DNA of 64,000 bases from Candidatus Binatia bacterium (lineage in GTDB: Bacteria; Desulfobacterota; Binatia; Bin18): NCBI GenBank assembly GCA_951812575.1, contig OX638322.1, positions 1,921,925 through 1,985,924 on the forward strand. The letters are read 5' to 3'. This document shows, piece by piece, positions 25,406-33,784 of this stretch (positions are counted from its first letter, which is position 1; each line of letters opens with the position of its first letter). A model generated the notes under the pieces. The model ran no database searches. It worked only from the letters and a program-made list of their open reading frames with translations, and was not told the origin of the DNA. Made by a program: the position numbers and the translations under genes.

Positions 25406-26686
25406 CTATATCCACGCGTGGCGTGGCGGCTTGATATTATTCAGATAGTAATTGCCGATGGCCTGAAACTTCCACCGGACGGGATCGTGCAGCGTATGCG
25501 TGCGGGCATTTCGCCAGTGGCGATCCAGGTTGTATTCTTCGAGAGTGGAGCGAGTGCCTGCGAGTTCAAACAATTTATTGGTCGCCTGAATAGCGATTTC
25601 CGTGGTCAGAACTTTTGCTTCAGCCACGGCAATTGAGGCTGCGGCCACACTGTCTTCATTCGGATTGGCCATTGCCGCGTCGACCGTGCGACCAGCTCGG
25701 TCCAGGATGGCCTCTGCCGCGTGCAGGCGCATTTTGAGATCTCCGATTTGAGCAATGGAGTACATGTCCTCATAGCCGTGCTCCTGACCGCTATCGATCC
25801 ATGGACGGGTATAGCTGCGGACAAAGTGGATGGTTTCATCGATGGCAGCTTGGGCAATACCGAGATCGATGCCGGCATGAATAATCTGTAAGACTGCCCC
25901 GTTCGCGGTTGGTCTGTCGTACGCCTCATGTGCCGGGACAACATGGCTGGCCGGCACGAAGGCGTCCTCCAGCACAACGGTCCCACTGGCCGTGGTGCGT
26001 TGGCCGAAACTCGACCAGTCATCGATAATGCGCAGTCCCGGCCCATCGCGTTCCACAAAGGCAAGCTGCGCTTGACCATGCTCATCGGTCGCTGCGACCG
26101 GCACCATGTGGGCGAGCAGCGCGCCGCTACAATAAAACTTTTGTCCATTCACGACATAGCCGTCCCCGTGGGGACGTATGCGCGTTTCAAAATGGCCGAC
26201 GGTTTTGCTGCCTTTTTCGGAGAACGCATTGCCGAGGCGCGCACCTTTTAAGACCTCGCCAAAGAAAAAACGTTTCTGCTCCTTACTGGCGCACAGACGA
26301 ATGATATCCAGGATGCCAATGTGGTTTTGCGGGATCTGTCCGAGCGACGGGTCGGCGGCGGAGATAATTTTAATTACCTCACCCACCGTGACATAGGAGA
26401 CCTCGGCGCCGCCATAGGCTTTGGGTACGGTCATGCCCCACAAGCCGCTCTGCGAGAACGTGTCCAGTTCGGTAAGCGGCAGCCGGCGTTCCCGGTCACG
26501 CAGCGCCGCCTCCTGTGCAAAACTTTTTGCCAGACGGTGGGCGATATCAATCGCTTCCTGGTCGTCCTGAATAATGTGGGCAGGTGTGGTGGGACGTGGT
26601 GGGCCGGAGGCCTCCAGGCGCTCAATCTGAGAAGCTCTATTTGCTCCTGAAGGGTCTGTTTGTATTGCACTATCTTCCCTGCTCAT
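25406..26686 (-). CDS. SfnB/DszC-like flavin-dependent oxidoreductase, paralog 2
   Basis: A 426-aa close relative of the downstream gene. The matching stretches SLGQIPQNHIGILDIIR, FYCSGALLAHMVPVAATD, IIDDWSSFGQRTTASGTVVL and RHWRNARTHTLHDPVRWKF indicate tandem duplication. The ATG at 26686 has AAGGAG 11 bases upstream; the in-frame ATG at 26824 would start inside the divergent gene's leader. Probably one transcript with the downstream paralog. The two may be parts of one oxygenase or have different substrates. Confidence 0.85.
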   Translation of the reverse strand: MSREDSAIQTDPSGANRASQIERLEASGPPRPTTPAHIIQDDQEAIDIAHRLAKSFAQEAALRDRERRLPLTELDTFSQSGLWGMTVPKAYGGAEVSYVTVGEVIKIISAADPSLGQIPQNHIGILDIIRLCASKEQKRFFFGEVLKGARLGNAFSEKGSKTVGHFETRIRPHGDGYVVNGQKFYCSGALLAHMVPVAATDEHGQAQLAFVERDGPGLRIIDDWSSFGQRTTASGTVVLEDAFVPASHVVPAHEAYDRPTANGAVLQIIHAGIDLGIAQAAIDETIHFVRSYTRPWIDSGQEHGYEDMYSIAQIGDLKMRLHAAEAILDRAGRTVDAAMANPNEDSVAAASIAVAEAKVLTTEIAIQATNKLFELAGTRSTLEEYNLDRHWRNARTHTLHDPVRWKFQAIGNYYLNNIKPPRHAWI

Positions 26687-26842
26687 AGCCGCAACAACTC
26701 CTTTGCATGGCTCTGAAAGATAGCCCCATAGCCTATCGTTCCCCCTGGTGAGCGTCAACGCGCTTTGCCCGTGTATTGCTTGACTTTGGCCGGGCAGGGT
26801 GTCATGACAGGCGCAGAGTGCCAACGCCTAAAGGAGGGTCAG

Positions 26843-27688
26843 ATGAAACTCGGTATTGAGATGTTTGCCACGGATTATTCTGTCCGGCCGGATGAGCTGG
26901 CCGCTGCCTGCGAAGAACGCGGTTTTGAGTCTGTGTGGTACCCGGAGCACACTCATATCCCGGCCAGTCGCCGCACGCCCTTTCCCCTTGGGGGCGATTT
27001 GCCCAAGGAGTACTGGCATACGCACGACTTGTTTGTGACGCTCACAGCCGCAGCCGCCGTCACCACCAACATCAAAATCGGGAGTGGGATTTGTCTCGCC
27101 ATGGAGCGCGACCCGATTACGATGGCCAACGAGGTCGCCTCGGTTGATCAGATCTCCAACGGGCGTCTGCTCTTTGGTATCGGCGGTGGGTGGAACGCCG
27201 AAGAGATGGAGAACCACGGCACGCCGTTCAAACGCCGCTGGAAGGTCTTGCGTGAGAAAATTGAGGCGATGAAAGCCATTTGGACCGAAGAGGAAGCCGA
27301 GTATCACGGCGAGTTCGTCGATTTTGACCCGATCTGGTCCTACCCGAAGCCCGTGCAGAAACCCCATCCGCCCATCATCCTGGGCTCACACACCTCAAAC
27401 GGACTCGACCGGGTGGTACGCTATTGCGATGGCTGGTTTCCCAACGCTCAGGCTTATAAAGACCTGCCGGCGATCGTAAACGACCTTCGGAACCGGACAG
27501 AAAAGGCCGGCCGTCAACCGGACGATATCGCGATCTCGTTCCTGGGCGCTCCAGACGATGAGGCGGTGCTGCAACAATACCGCGAGTTGGGAGCGGAGCG
27601 GGCGGTGTTTTTTGTGCCGCCCGAAGGGAAAGATGCCGTCTTCCCGTTGTTGGACAAATACGCCGCGTTTATCCCCAAGGTTGCGTAA
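26843..27688 (+). CDS. LLM class F420-dependent oxidoreductase (TIGR03619-like)
   Basis: A 281-aa luciferase-like protein of the F420-dependent kind. ERGFESVWYPEHTHIP opens it, IKIGSGICLAMERDPITMANEVA and RLLFGIGGGWNAEEMENHGTPFKRRW carry the F420-site positions, and KPHPPIILGSHTSNGLDRVVRYCDGW is the family's C-terminal segment. The TIGR03619 group resembles this layout. Typical substrates are carbon-nitrogen or carbon-sulfur compounds. AAAGGAGGG precedes the ATG. It is divergent from the SfnB-like pair and 38 bp upstream of an alpha/beta hydrolase, so it heads a short operon. Confidence 0.9.
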   Translation: MKLGIEMFATDYSVRPDELAAACEERGFESVWYPEHTHIPASRRTPFPLGGDLPKEYWHTHDLFVTLTAAAAVTTNIKIGSGICLAMERDPITMANEVASVDQISNGRLLFGIGGGWNAEEMENHGTPFKRRWKVLREKIEAMKAIWTEEEAEYHGEFVDFDPIWSYPKPVQKPHPPIILGSHTSNGLDRVVRYCDGWFPNAQAYKDLPAIVNDLRNRTEKAGRQPDDIAISFLGAPDDEAVLQQYRELGAERAVFFVPPEGKDAVFPLLDKYAAFIPKVA

Positions 27689-27726
27689 CAGCGACCCCGG
27701 AACGCCGCCAGAGCTGGAGGAGCACG

Positions 27727-28542
27727 ATGCCATTTGCCGCTGTTCGTGACATTCAGATGTATTACGAGATCCGCGGGGCCGGACCGCGCCTGCTGTACAT
27801 CAGCGGGACGGGTGGGGATCTGCGGCGGTCGCCGAATGCGTTTGATTCGCCGCTCACCGAGCATTTTGAGGTCCTGGCCTATGACCAGCGTGGCTTGGGT
27901 CAAACGGACAAACCTGACGTGGCCTACACCATGGCGGACTATGCGGCTGATGCGGACGGGCTGCTCCAGGCGGTCGGGTGGGATGAGTGCCTGGTTATGG
28001 GCATCTCTTTCGGTGGCATGGTCGCGCAGGAATTTGCATTGCGGTATCCGAGCCGCGTCAAGCGGTTGGTCCTTGGCTGTACAAGTAGCGGCGGGGAGGG
28101 AGGAGCTTCATATCCGTTGCATGAACTTGCTTCACTCTCCGCGGAGGAGTGGGCCAAACGAGTGGTCGAGTTGAGCGATGAGCGCCGCGATGCTGCTTGG
28201 CAAGCAGCTAACGCCCAGGAGTTTCAGACTTTGATGGATGAGATGCTCGCCATTCGGACGATGGGGGTGGACGAACCTGGCAAGATTGTTGGTGCGCGGC
28301 GCCAGATCGAAGCGCGACAAGAGCACGATACATATGAACGTTTGTCTCAGCTCAACATGTCGACTCTCGTCTGTGGTGGGCGGTATGATGGGATAGCGCC
28401 GGTGGATAATCAGGAAGCATTACTCCGCCAGATTCCCACCGCCCAAATGTCGCTGTTTGAAGGCGGCCATCTATTCTTTACGCAAGACCCCAAAGCATTT
28501 GAGGAAATTATCGCCTTCTTTAAAGATGAAGCCACGCTCTGA
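27727..28542 (+). CDS. Alpha/beta hydrolase (lactonase/esterase-like)
   Basis: A 271-aa alpha/beta hydrolase. LLYISGTGGDLRRSPNAF is the oxyanion loop, GISFGGMVAQEFALRYPSRV the nucleophile elbow with a serine, VCGGRYDGIAPVDNQ the acid and LFEGGHLFFTQDPKAF the histidine, so the triad is complete. Related to 3-oxoadipate enol-lactonases and carboxylesterases. GGAGG precedes the ATG. The last third is repeated, less well preserved, at 29421-29813. The methyltransferase starts 58 bp later. Confidence 0.88.
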   Translation: MPFAAVRDIQMYYEIRGAGPRLLYISGTGGDLRRSPNAFDSPLTEHFEVLAYDQRGLGQTDKPDVAYTMADYAADADGLLQAVGWDECLVMGISFGGMVAQEFALRYPSRVKRLVLGCTSSGGEGGASYPLHELASLSAEEWAKRVVELSDERRDAAWQAANAQEFQTLMDEMLAIRTMGVDEPGKIVGARRQIEARQEHDTYERLSQLNMSTLVCGGRYDGIAPVDNQEALLRQIPTAQMSLFEGGHLFFTQDPKAFEEIIAFFKDEATL

Positions 28543-28600
28543 TCTCTCCCGTCTAGAACTTGTTATTGAGGGAGACAATCAAGCCAGCGGGAACCCTACT

Positions 28601-29467
28601 ATGACCATAACGAATCCTGTTGAAGATCATTATGGCGTTGGTGGAATCCTGGATTCTATCCTCAAGGCCCTGACCGACATGGGCAAAGACGTACACCAAC
28701 TTACACCCATCGATCTTGCCCCTGTGGATGAATTTCATATCCGGGGCCGCGATGCCACCATCGAGTTAGCACGCCGCGCCAGCTTAACAGCTAGAATGCA
28801 CATACTTGATGTAGGGTGTGGGCTGGGTGGTTCCGCCAGATATTTGGCCACAGAGTATGAGTGCCATGTGACCGGGGTTGACCTCACACAGGAATATATT
28901 GATGTTGCGACTGCTCTTGCGAAACTGGTTGGCTTACAAGAGGCTGTAAGATTTCGCCAGGCCAATGCGCTGGAACTCCCATTCAACGATCAGGCTTTTG
29001 ATATTGTCTGGACCGAGCACGTCCAGATGAATATTGCGGACAAACATGGCTTTTATTCTGAGATCGCGCGGGTCCTCAAACCGGGAGGACGCTTAGTCTT
29101 TCATGACATTTTTCAGGGAACAGGAGGAGAGCCCCACTATCCAGTGCCGTGGGCGGAAGAACGTTCCATCAGCACGCTCGCTCCTATAGCGAATATGAAG
29201 GACATTCTGGAAGGGGCCGGCCTGCCTGTCCTGGATTGGGCGGATAGGAGTGATCATTCAATAGAATGGTTCCAGAACATGGTCGAGAAGATGCAGAATG
29301 CCGGCCCGCCATCGCTTGGGCTTCACCTGCTGACTGGCAAAACCGCAAAAGAGAAGTTTGCCAACGTTCTACGCAATCTCAAGGAGAAGCGGATTGTCGT
29401 ATTTCAGGGTGTGACGGGTAATCGAGCTGAGCGACCTGCGACGGGACGCGGCCTGGCCGGCAGCTAA
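28601..29467 (+). CDS. Class I SAM-dependent methyltransferase (with a non-native C-terminal tail)
   Basis: A 288-aa class I methyltransferase. ILDVGCGLGGSARYLATEY is the SAM-binding motif I, ANALELPFNDQAFDIVW motif II, and RVLKPGGRLVFHDIF motif III. Similar to small-molecule or sarcosine/glycine-type methyltransferases. The last 15 or so residues (TGNRAERPATGRGLAGS) do not look native: the same DNA, in another frame, encodes part of an alpha/beta hydrolase remnant, so the gene was joined to it and reads a short out-of-frame tail. The ATG at 28601 has a weak GGGAGA region further upstream; an in-frame ATG at 28457 lies inside the hydrolase gene. Confidence 0.85.
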   Translation: MTITNPVEDHYGVGGILDSILKALTDMGKDVHQLTPIDLAPVDEFHIRGRDATIELARRASLTARMHILDVGCGLGGSARYLATEYECHVTGVDLTQEYIDVATALAKLVGLQEAVRFRQANALELPFNDQAFDIVWTEHVQMNIADKHGFYSEIARVLKPGGRLVFHDIFQGTGGEPHYPVPWAEERSISTLAPIANMKDILEGAGLPVLDWADRSDHSIEWFQNMVEKMQNAGPPSLGLHLLTGKTAKEKFANVLRNLKEKRIVVFQGVTGNRAERPATGRGLAGS

Positions 29468-29813
29468 CGGTCAGGAGTCCCAAACCCTAATCGATGAGAT
29501 GTTGGCCATCCCTGCAGGGAGTGCGGCCGAGCCCGGCGCGGCCATTGGGGCACGCCGCCAAATCGAGGCGCGCCAAAAACACGATACCTACAGCCGCCTG
29601 CCGCAGCTCAGGATGCCGGTATTGATCTGTGACGGACGGTATGACGGGGCCGCCCCGGTCGCCAATCGGGAAGCGCTGCACCGACAGATTGCGACTTCCC
29701 GGATGGCCCTGTTTGAAGGCGGCCACCTGTTCTTTGCGCAGGACCCCCGAGCGTTCGAGGACATTATCGTTTTCCTGAATGACGGTCATGTCCTCAGGGG
29801 GACGGAGGCCTGA
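29421..29813 (+). pseudogene. C-terminal remnant of a duplicated alpha/beta hydrolase
   Basis: In the frame of ATG 29499, the remnant starts with ELSDLRRDAAWPAANGQES and continues with TLIDEMLAIP, GARRQIEARQKHDTYSRLPQ and LFEGGHLFFAQDPRAFEDI, matching the last 130 residues of the intact hydrolase at 27727-28542. The N-terminal two-thirds, including the nucleophile elbow, are missing and are replaced by the methyltransferase gene. The acid and histidine segments remain. The local start ATG 29499 lacks a ribosome site. Confidence 0.8.
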
Positions 29814-30309
29814 CACGGGTTACGGTGGAGCGCTCCTTTTTTTCAACCAGGACTGCCATATCTTTAGTCGCCTTGGCGGCCGTATCCGTCCGGGTGCACA
29901 TATCGGTTTTCAAATCGCCCTGCGGACTGCGGTAGGCATACACGAAGTATTCTTTTCCGGTCTGAAACGGTATCCCACACTGTTCCTGTGAGGCGAGCGT
30001 TTCGAGAATCAGTGGAGATTCATCGGCCGCCTTAATCGGGGTTGTGACCTCCAGCGTCACCCGTATGGTCTCAAACTCGTACATTTGCTCCGAGCCCATC
30101 ATCTGCTTGAAGGCGCCATACAACCAGCCATCCGCTTCTATCGTTTCCACGTCGGTCGCTTTGCCGACAAAGACGACATCTGACTGTTCCAGCCCAAAAT
30201 TCGGCGACGGAGGTGGAAGACAGCGACACGCCAGAGTAACCGCAGGAAGCAGCCAAGAGAGGGCTATTCCGACAACGAGTACGGGTAACATCCTTCTTGA
30301 AACAGACAT
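29794..30309 (-). CDS. Exported TIMP/netrin (NTR)-like domain protein
   Basis: A 171-aa exported protein. The signal peptide (PVLVVGIALSWLLPAVTLA) ends immediately before CRCLPPPSPNFG, so the mature chain would start with Cys-X-Cys, as in tissue inhibitors of metalloproteinases, whose N-terminal cysteine chelates the protease zinc. VVFVGKATDVE and the strand-rich IRVTLEVTTPIKAADE fit the OB-like NTR fold; later cysteines (SQEQCGIPF, KTDMCTRT) could pair with the N-terminal ones. Such TIMP-like proteins occur in some bacteria but are little studied. The lipobox match is poor (T at -3), so signal peptidase I is favoured. Its 3' end overlaps the hydrolase remnant by 20 bp. Confidence 0.75.
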   Translation of the reverse strand: MSVSRRMLPVLVVGIALSWLLPAVTLACRCLPPPSPNFGLEQSDVVFVGKATDVETIEADGWLYGAFKQMMGSEQMYEFETIRVTLEVTTPIKAADESPLILETLASQEQCGIPFQTGKEYFVYAYRSPQGDLKTDMCTRTDTAAKATKDMAVLVEKKERSTVTRVRPPSP

Positions 30310-30444
30310 CAGACTCTCCTTTTGTGGAGGTGCTGCTACACCTCTGGCATATTTTTAAGGATGAACAAATCCTGACGGGTTACAGTACTGGCCGAGACCG
30401 CACGTTTCAAGTGATGCAGCCTATCTTCGTAGCGGTTCACGATG

Positions 30445-30485
30445 AAGAAAAACAAAAGGGCCAGGGAAGACTCCCCGACCCTTTT
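30445..30485 (-). terminator. Rho-independent terminator of the minus-strand amidohydrolase
   Basis: On the minus strand, AAAAGGGTCGGGGAG and the complementary CCCTGGCCCTTTT form an imperfect stem with a short loop, followed by GTTTTT. It lies about 30 bp after the amidohydrolase stop. The rest of 30310-30511 holds no gene I can see. Confidence 0.65.
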
Positions 30486-30511
30486 CGGTTTACACGAATC
30501 AGCGACGCTGA

Positions 30512-31621
30512 CTAGTCCACATCCATCCGGTACGCCTTGATCGCATTCTCAAACACGATCTTGCGGGTGATCTCCTCCGGCACGCCGTTGAAGTCCTTCT
30601 TGATCCACTGTCGGGATTCCGGCCAGGTCGAGTCGGTATGCGGGAAGTCGGACGCCCACATATAATTGTCCTCGCCAAAGATCTTATAGGTCGCCGGACC
30701 GACCGGGTCGTCCTGGAAGGTCGCCCAGACCTGCCGCCGGACATATTCGCTCGGCTTCATCGGCAGGGGCTCTTTTTCCATGGCGTGGAATTTATCGTAG
30801 GCATGGTCCATACGATACATGAAGTGCGGGAACCAGCCCGTGTCGTTTTCGGCGGACACGATTTTCAGTTCGGGAAAACGCTCCAACACGCCGCCAAAAA
30901 CGATCGTCGACAGGGAACGCTGCACCTCATGAATCACGTTCATATAGAACAGGCTGATCTGCGAAAAATCAACCTTGCTCTCTTTACTCTTGCCGGTAAT
31001 CACGTGGAGTGAGAGTGGCATGTGGAGTTCCGCGGCGGCCTGCCAAAAGGGATCGTACTCGCGACTGCTATACGGCTTGTCCTCGGGCGGCGAACCCCAG
31101 ATCATGGCGCCGCGCATCCCCTGCTTATGCGTTCGTTCCAGCTCTTTGACGCCCGCGTCAATATCTTCGAGAGAGATCAGGCTGATGCCGTACAGGCGTT
31201 TGGGACTATGCGAACAGAACTCCGCCACCCAGTCGTTATAGGCCCCGAAGCAGGCCCGTTGCAGGTCGGCATTCGGCAGCCCGAAGAGCGGCATACCCAG
31301 CGTGGTGTAGAGCACCTCCGCTTCGACTCCATCGATCTCTTGGTCTTTGATACGTTCGACCGGGTCCCAGCCGCTCGGACGGGCGGCTTCGTAGCCTTTG
31401 TCCATATGGTCTTTCAACTCTTCTCCGGACCGTCCGGCCCCGAACCCACCGGCGACGGGAAAGGGGTCGATGCCGTCCGCCACAAAGATGAAGCCCGGCT
31501 TCTTCGGGTTTTCGACCACTTTCGGCGCCTGGTCACGGAATTTGTTGTCCAAACGTTGCTGCCACAGATCGGCCGGCTCCATCATGTGCGAGTCTGCCGA
31601 GATCACGCGTAACTTTGCCAT
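30512..31621 (-). CDS. Amidohydrolase-2 (ACMSD-like), paralog 3
   Basis: A 369-aa amidohydrolase-2 protein. RVISADSHMMEPADLWQQR at the start, MPLSLHVITGK in the middle and MWASDFPHTDSTWPESRQW near the end give the same ligand layout as 21580-22713, with which it shares more than with 7591-8718. A separate GSPPEDKPYSSREYDPFWQ loop is unlike the others. A GAGGAGGG ribosome site precedes the ATG. The adjacent argC is divergent, about 230 bp away, with no recognised element between. Confidence 0.88.
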   Translation of the reverse strand: MAKLRVISADSHMMEPADLWQQRLDNKFRDQAPKVVENPKKPGFIFVADGIDPFPVAGGFGAGRSGEELKDHMDKGYEAARPSGWDPVERIKDQEIDGVEAEVLYTTLGMPLFGLPNADLQRACFGAYNDWVAEFCSHSPKRLYGISLISLEDIDAGVKELERTHKQGMRGAMIWGSPPEDKPYSSREYDPFWQAAAELHMPLSLHVITGKSKESKVDFSQISLFYMNVIHEVQRSLSTIVFGGVLERFPELKIVSAENDTGWFPHFMYRMDHAYDKFHAMEKEPLPMKPSEYVRRQVWATFQDDPVGPATYKIFGEDNYMWASDFPHTDSTWPESRQWIKKDFNGVPEEITRKIVFENAIKAYRMDVD

Positions 31622-31849
31622 AGTACCCTCCTCTTCACAGGAAGCGTTGCTTCCTTAATGATGTTGCATACACGAACGCCCCATCTGTGGCATACTCCGA
31701 AGCAATCTGTCAAGCGATAGGGCCGGATACGTTGAGTGAGCGTTCAGTTTTTCATTCCCTTGCCTGGGCTGAGGCGAGGAGTGGTCCGCGTTGCCCCAGC
31801 AGGATGACCCAGTATAATGAAACCGGAGAACGGCAAGAAGGCGAGAACC

Positions 31850-32797
31850 ATGCTCCCGAAAGTCTATATCGACGGTCATGTTGGCACGACCGGACTGCGT
31901 ATCCGGGAATGGCTGGCGGGACGAAACGACATCGAATTACTGACCTTAGCCGAAGCGCAGCGCAAGAGTGATACTGCGCGGCGGGCGGTGCTGAATGAGG
32001 CTGACGTGGCCATCCTGTGTCTGCCCGATGCCGCGTCACGCGAGGCTGCGGAGTGGGCCGCGCACACGAACACCCGTCTGATTGACGCGAGTACGGCACA
32101 TCGCGTCGAGGACGGCTGGGTGTACGGTCTGCCGGAACTCCAGCCCGGCCAACGCGAAGCCATTCGGCAGGCAAAATATGTTGCCAATCCCGGCTGCTAC
32201 CCTTCGGCTTTTCTGCTGTTAGTCCGGCCCTTGCTCGAGGCCGGCCTGCTCGAAAGACAGACGCCGATTTCCATTCACGCGCTGTCCGGCTATTCGGGCG
32301 GTGGACGGCCGCTGATTGAGAAATGGGAGGGCGCCGAGTTGGGCTTGGGCTCGTTGGTGTACGAAGCGCCCTACGCCCTGGAGCGGGTGCATAAGCACGT
32401 TCCGGAAATGACGCAGTACAGCCTGCTCGACAATGCACCCTACTTCGTCCCGGCGGTCGGTCCGTTCCGCTGCGGCATGCGGGTCCAGGTGCCGATTCAT
32501 ACCGGTCTGCTGCAACGTGGAGCGGGCGATACGATTTGGGAAGTCTTATGGGAGCGCTACCGGCATGAGCCGTTCGTGCGGGTACTGCCCAACGAGCAGC
32601 AAACCAACGAACGCAGCTTCGACCCGCAGGCCTGTAACGATACCAATCGCCTGGACATTCACGTTGCACCCCATCCCGCCGGCCATGTCCTGCTGATAGG
32701 GATTCTCGACAATCTGGGCAAGGGTGCCTGCGGTGTGGCCATCCAGAATCTCAACTTGATGCTCGCCCTGCCCGAACCGACGGGGCTGGCGGCCTGA
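31850..32797 (+). CDS. argC: N-acetyl-gamma-glutamyl-phosphate reductase
   Basis: A 315-aa class 2 ArgC, which reduces N-acetylglutamyl phosphate to the semialdehyde in arginine synthesis. VYIDGHVGTTGLRIREWL is the NADP site, the catalytic cysteine is in VANPGCYPSAF near residue 110, HALSGYSGGGR and HKHVPEMTQY carry the substrate site, and [22 protein letters not shown] sequence closes it. The ATG at 31850 is chosen because the aligned N-terminus starts there; a frame-open ATG 31817 lacks a ribosome site. The last 38 codons recur seven times downstream. The C-terminus reads [12 protein letters not shown], whereas the rightmost copy encodes [12 protein letters not shown], which looks more like usual ArgC ends, so this tail may come from the incoming island. 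Confidence 0.95.
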   Translation: MLPKVYIDGHVGTTGLRIREWLAGRNDIELLTLAEAQRKSDTARRAVLNEADVAILCLPDAASREAAEWAAHTNTRLIDASTAHRVEDGWVYGLPELQPGQREAIRQAKYVANPGCYPSAFLLLVRPLLEAGLLERQTPISIHALSGYSGGGRPLIEKWEGAELGLGSLVYEAPYALERVHKHVPEMTQYSLLDNAPYFVPAVGPFRCGMRVQVPIHTGLLQRGAGDTIWEVLWERYRHEPFVRVLPNEQQTNERSFDPQACNDTNRLDIHVAPHPAGHVLLIGILDNLGKGACGVAIQNLNLMLALPEPTGLAA

Positions 32798-32911
32798 GGG
32801 AACCTGAGGATACGCCGCTCGGCGGGCGTGCATCCCTCTGGCCGGTCGGTATTTGCCACGGCCCCTCTCTTCCGGCGAAGCGTACTACAGAGCTGTCTAC
32901 TCAGGATTGAC
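32683..32911 (+). repeat. argC 3'-end repeat, copy 0 (within and after argC)
   Basis: The reference copy, covering the last 38 codons of argC and the 114 bp after its stop, including a hairpin-prone ACGCCGCTCGGCGGGCGT and ending at CAGGATTGAC. Shared fully with copies 1 and 6. Beyond it, 32912-33025 holds no gene. Confidence 0.85.
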
Positions 32912-33025
32912 GGTCCAGGACGTGTTCGGGACTTCTGACAACCTGTTGATGTGATTCAGGTCTTCGTGCGACGAGGCAACGGGCTCTCGCGGCGTTGTCG
33001 CGGTCGCCGCTGCGCCCGGCCGGCA

Positions 33026-33252
33026 CCGGCGCCTCCTCGTGCGCCCGGGCCAGCGCGGCGGCGCGCCCGGCGCCCCCGAACTCGTCCTCGGTCTGACCCC
33101 AGCTCGCTGTCTGGCTGACCCCTAAGCAATAAGGAATGAATTTCGCGCACCCTCTAGAATGCATTCTGTTTGCATGTTACTATCGATCCTTATCGAAAAG
33201 TCCTCTTGAGTGACTTGAGGGGCAGGGGAGTTTGGAGCGACTTGAGGGAGCT
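33026..33252 (+). repeat. GC-rich cassette leader, copy 1
   Basis: Leader repeated before intact chaperones: a very GC-rich block, then CTGTCTGGCTGACC, an AATGAATTTCGCGCACC stretch and the palindrome. I see no gene in it. The following chaperone starts at 33253. Confidence 0.75.
33156..33167. promoter_or_regulatory. Perfect 12-bp palindrome in leader, copy 1
   Basis: AGAATGCATTCT is a perfect palindrome 85 bp upstream of the chaperone ATG, next to TTTGCATGTTAC. Its conservation in four leaders suggests a regulator-binding site. No convincing -35/-10 pair is seen. Confidence 0.5.
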
Positions 33253-33753
33253 ATGAAGAAGTTTACTGCGCACTCCGTTGACTTGGTCCACACCCTTTTG
33301 GATTACTGCGGCATCGATTCCGAGGGGTTGGAGGAAGAGAACAAGGTGCTGCTGTCCATCGACTATGACAAGACCGTCTTCATTGTCATTGACAAGGGGC
33401 TCATCAACCTGATTGGGACGCTGGGAAGCGCGGTGCCAAGCGAGACGTTCTACCGCAATCTTCTCTACGAGAACTTTCAGAATTGTAGCGGGGCGCATTA
33501 CCGCTATGCGATTGAGCCCCAGAGTGGCGAATTGCTGATGTCTTTGACGGTGCAGAGCGCCGGTATTGGGGGTGACGACTTCATCCGGGTCTTCGAGGAC
33601 TTTATCGGGTATGCGGAGGTGTGGGGTCAGGCTCTTTACCGGGGCGACGAACAGGTGCCGGCCCGGGATCTCTCCGAGCAGGGGCCAAGAGCCGCGCGGC
33701 CCGAGCCCTTGGTGGACCCGAGCGGCCCCCCCGTTCCTTTTCTCAAGGCCTAA
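33253..33753 (+). CDS. CesT-like type III secretion chaperone, unit 1
   Basis: A 166-aa acidic-to-neutral protein. The layout fits class I type III chaperones: an N-terminal helix (FTAHSVDLVHTLLDYCG), strands KVLLSIDYDKTVFIVIDKGL and IGTLGSA, the helix FYRNLLYENF followed by NCSGAHYRYAIEPQSGELLM and SLTVQS, and the helix FIRVFEDFIGYAEVWGQALY with the family-typical Trp. A 35-residue Pro-rich tail ends in VPFLKA. ATG 33253 follows GAGGGAG, only two bases away; TTG 33232 is an alternative, but copies with different upstream DNA keep only this ATG. The client gene starts 31 bp later. YbjN-type proteins share the fold and are the main alternative. Confidence 0.68.
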   Translation: MKKFTAHSVDLVHTLLDYCGIDSEGLEEENKVLLSIDYDKTVFIVIDKGLINLIGTLGSAVPSETFYRNLLYENFQNCSGAHYRYAIEPQSGELLMSLTVQSAGIGGDDFIRVFEDFIGYAEVWGQALYRGDEQVPARDLSEQGPRAARPEPLVDPSGPPVPFLKA

Positions 33754-33784
33754 GATTTCTGGTTCCGATAGGGAGGTCAGCGCC

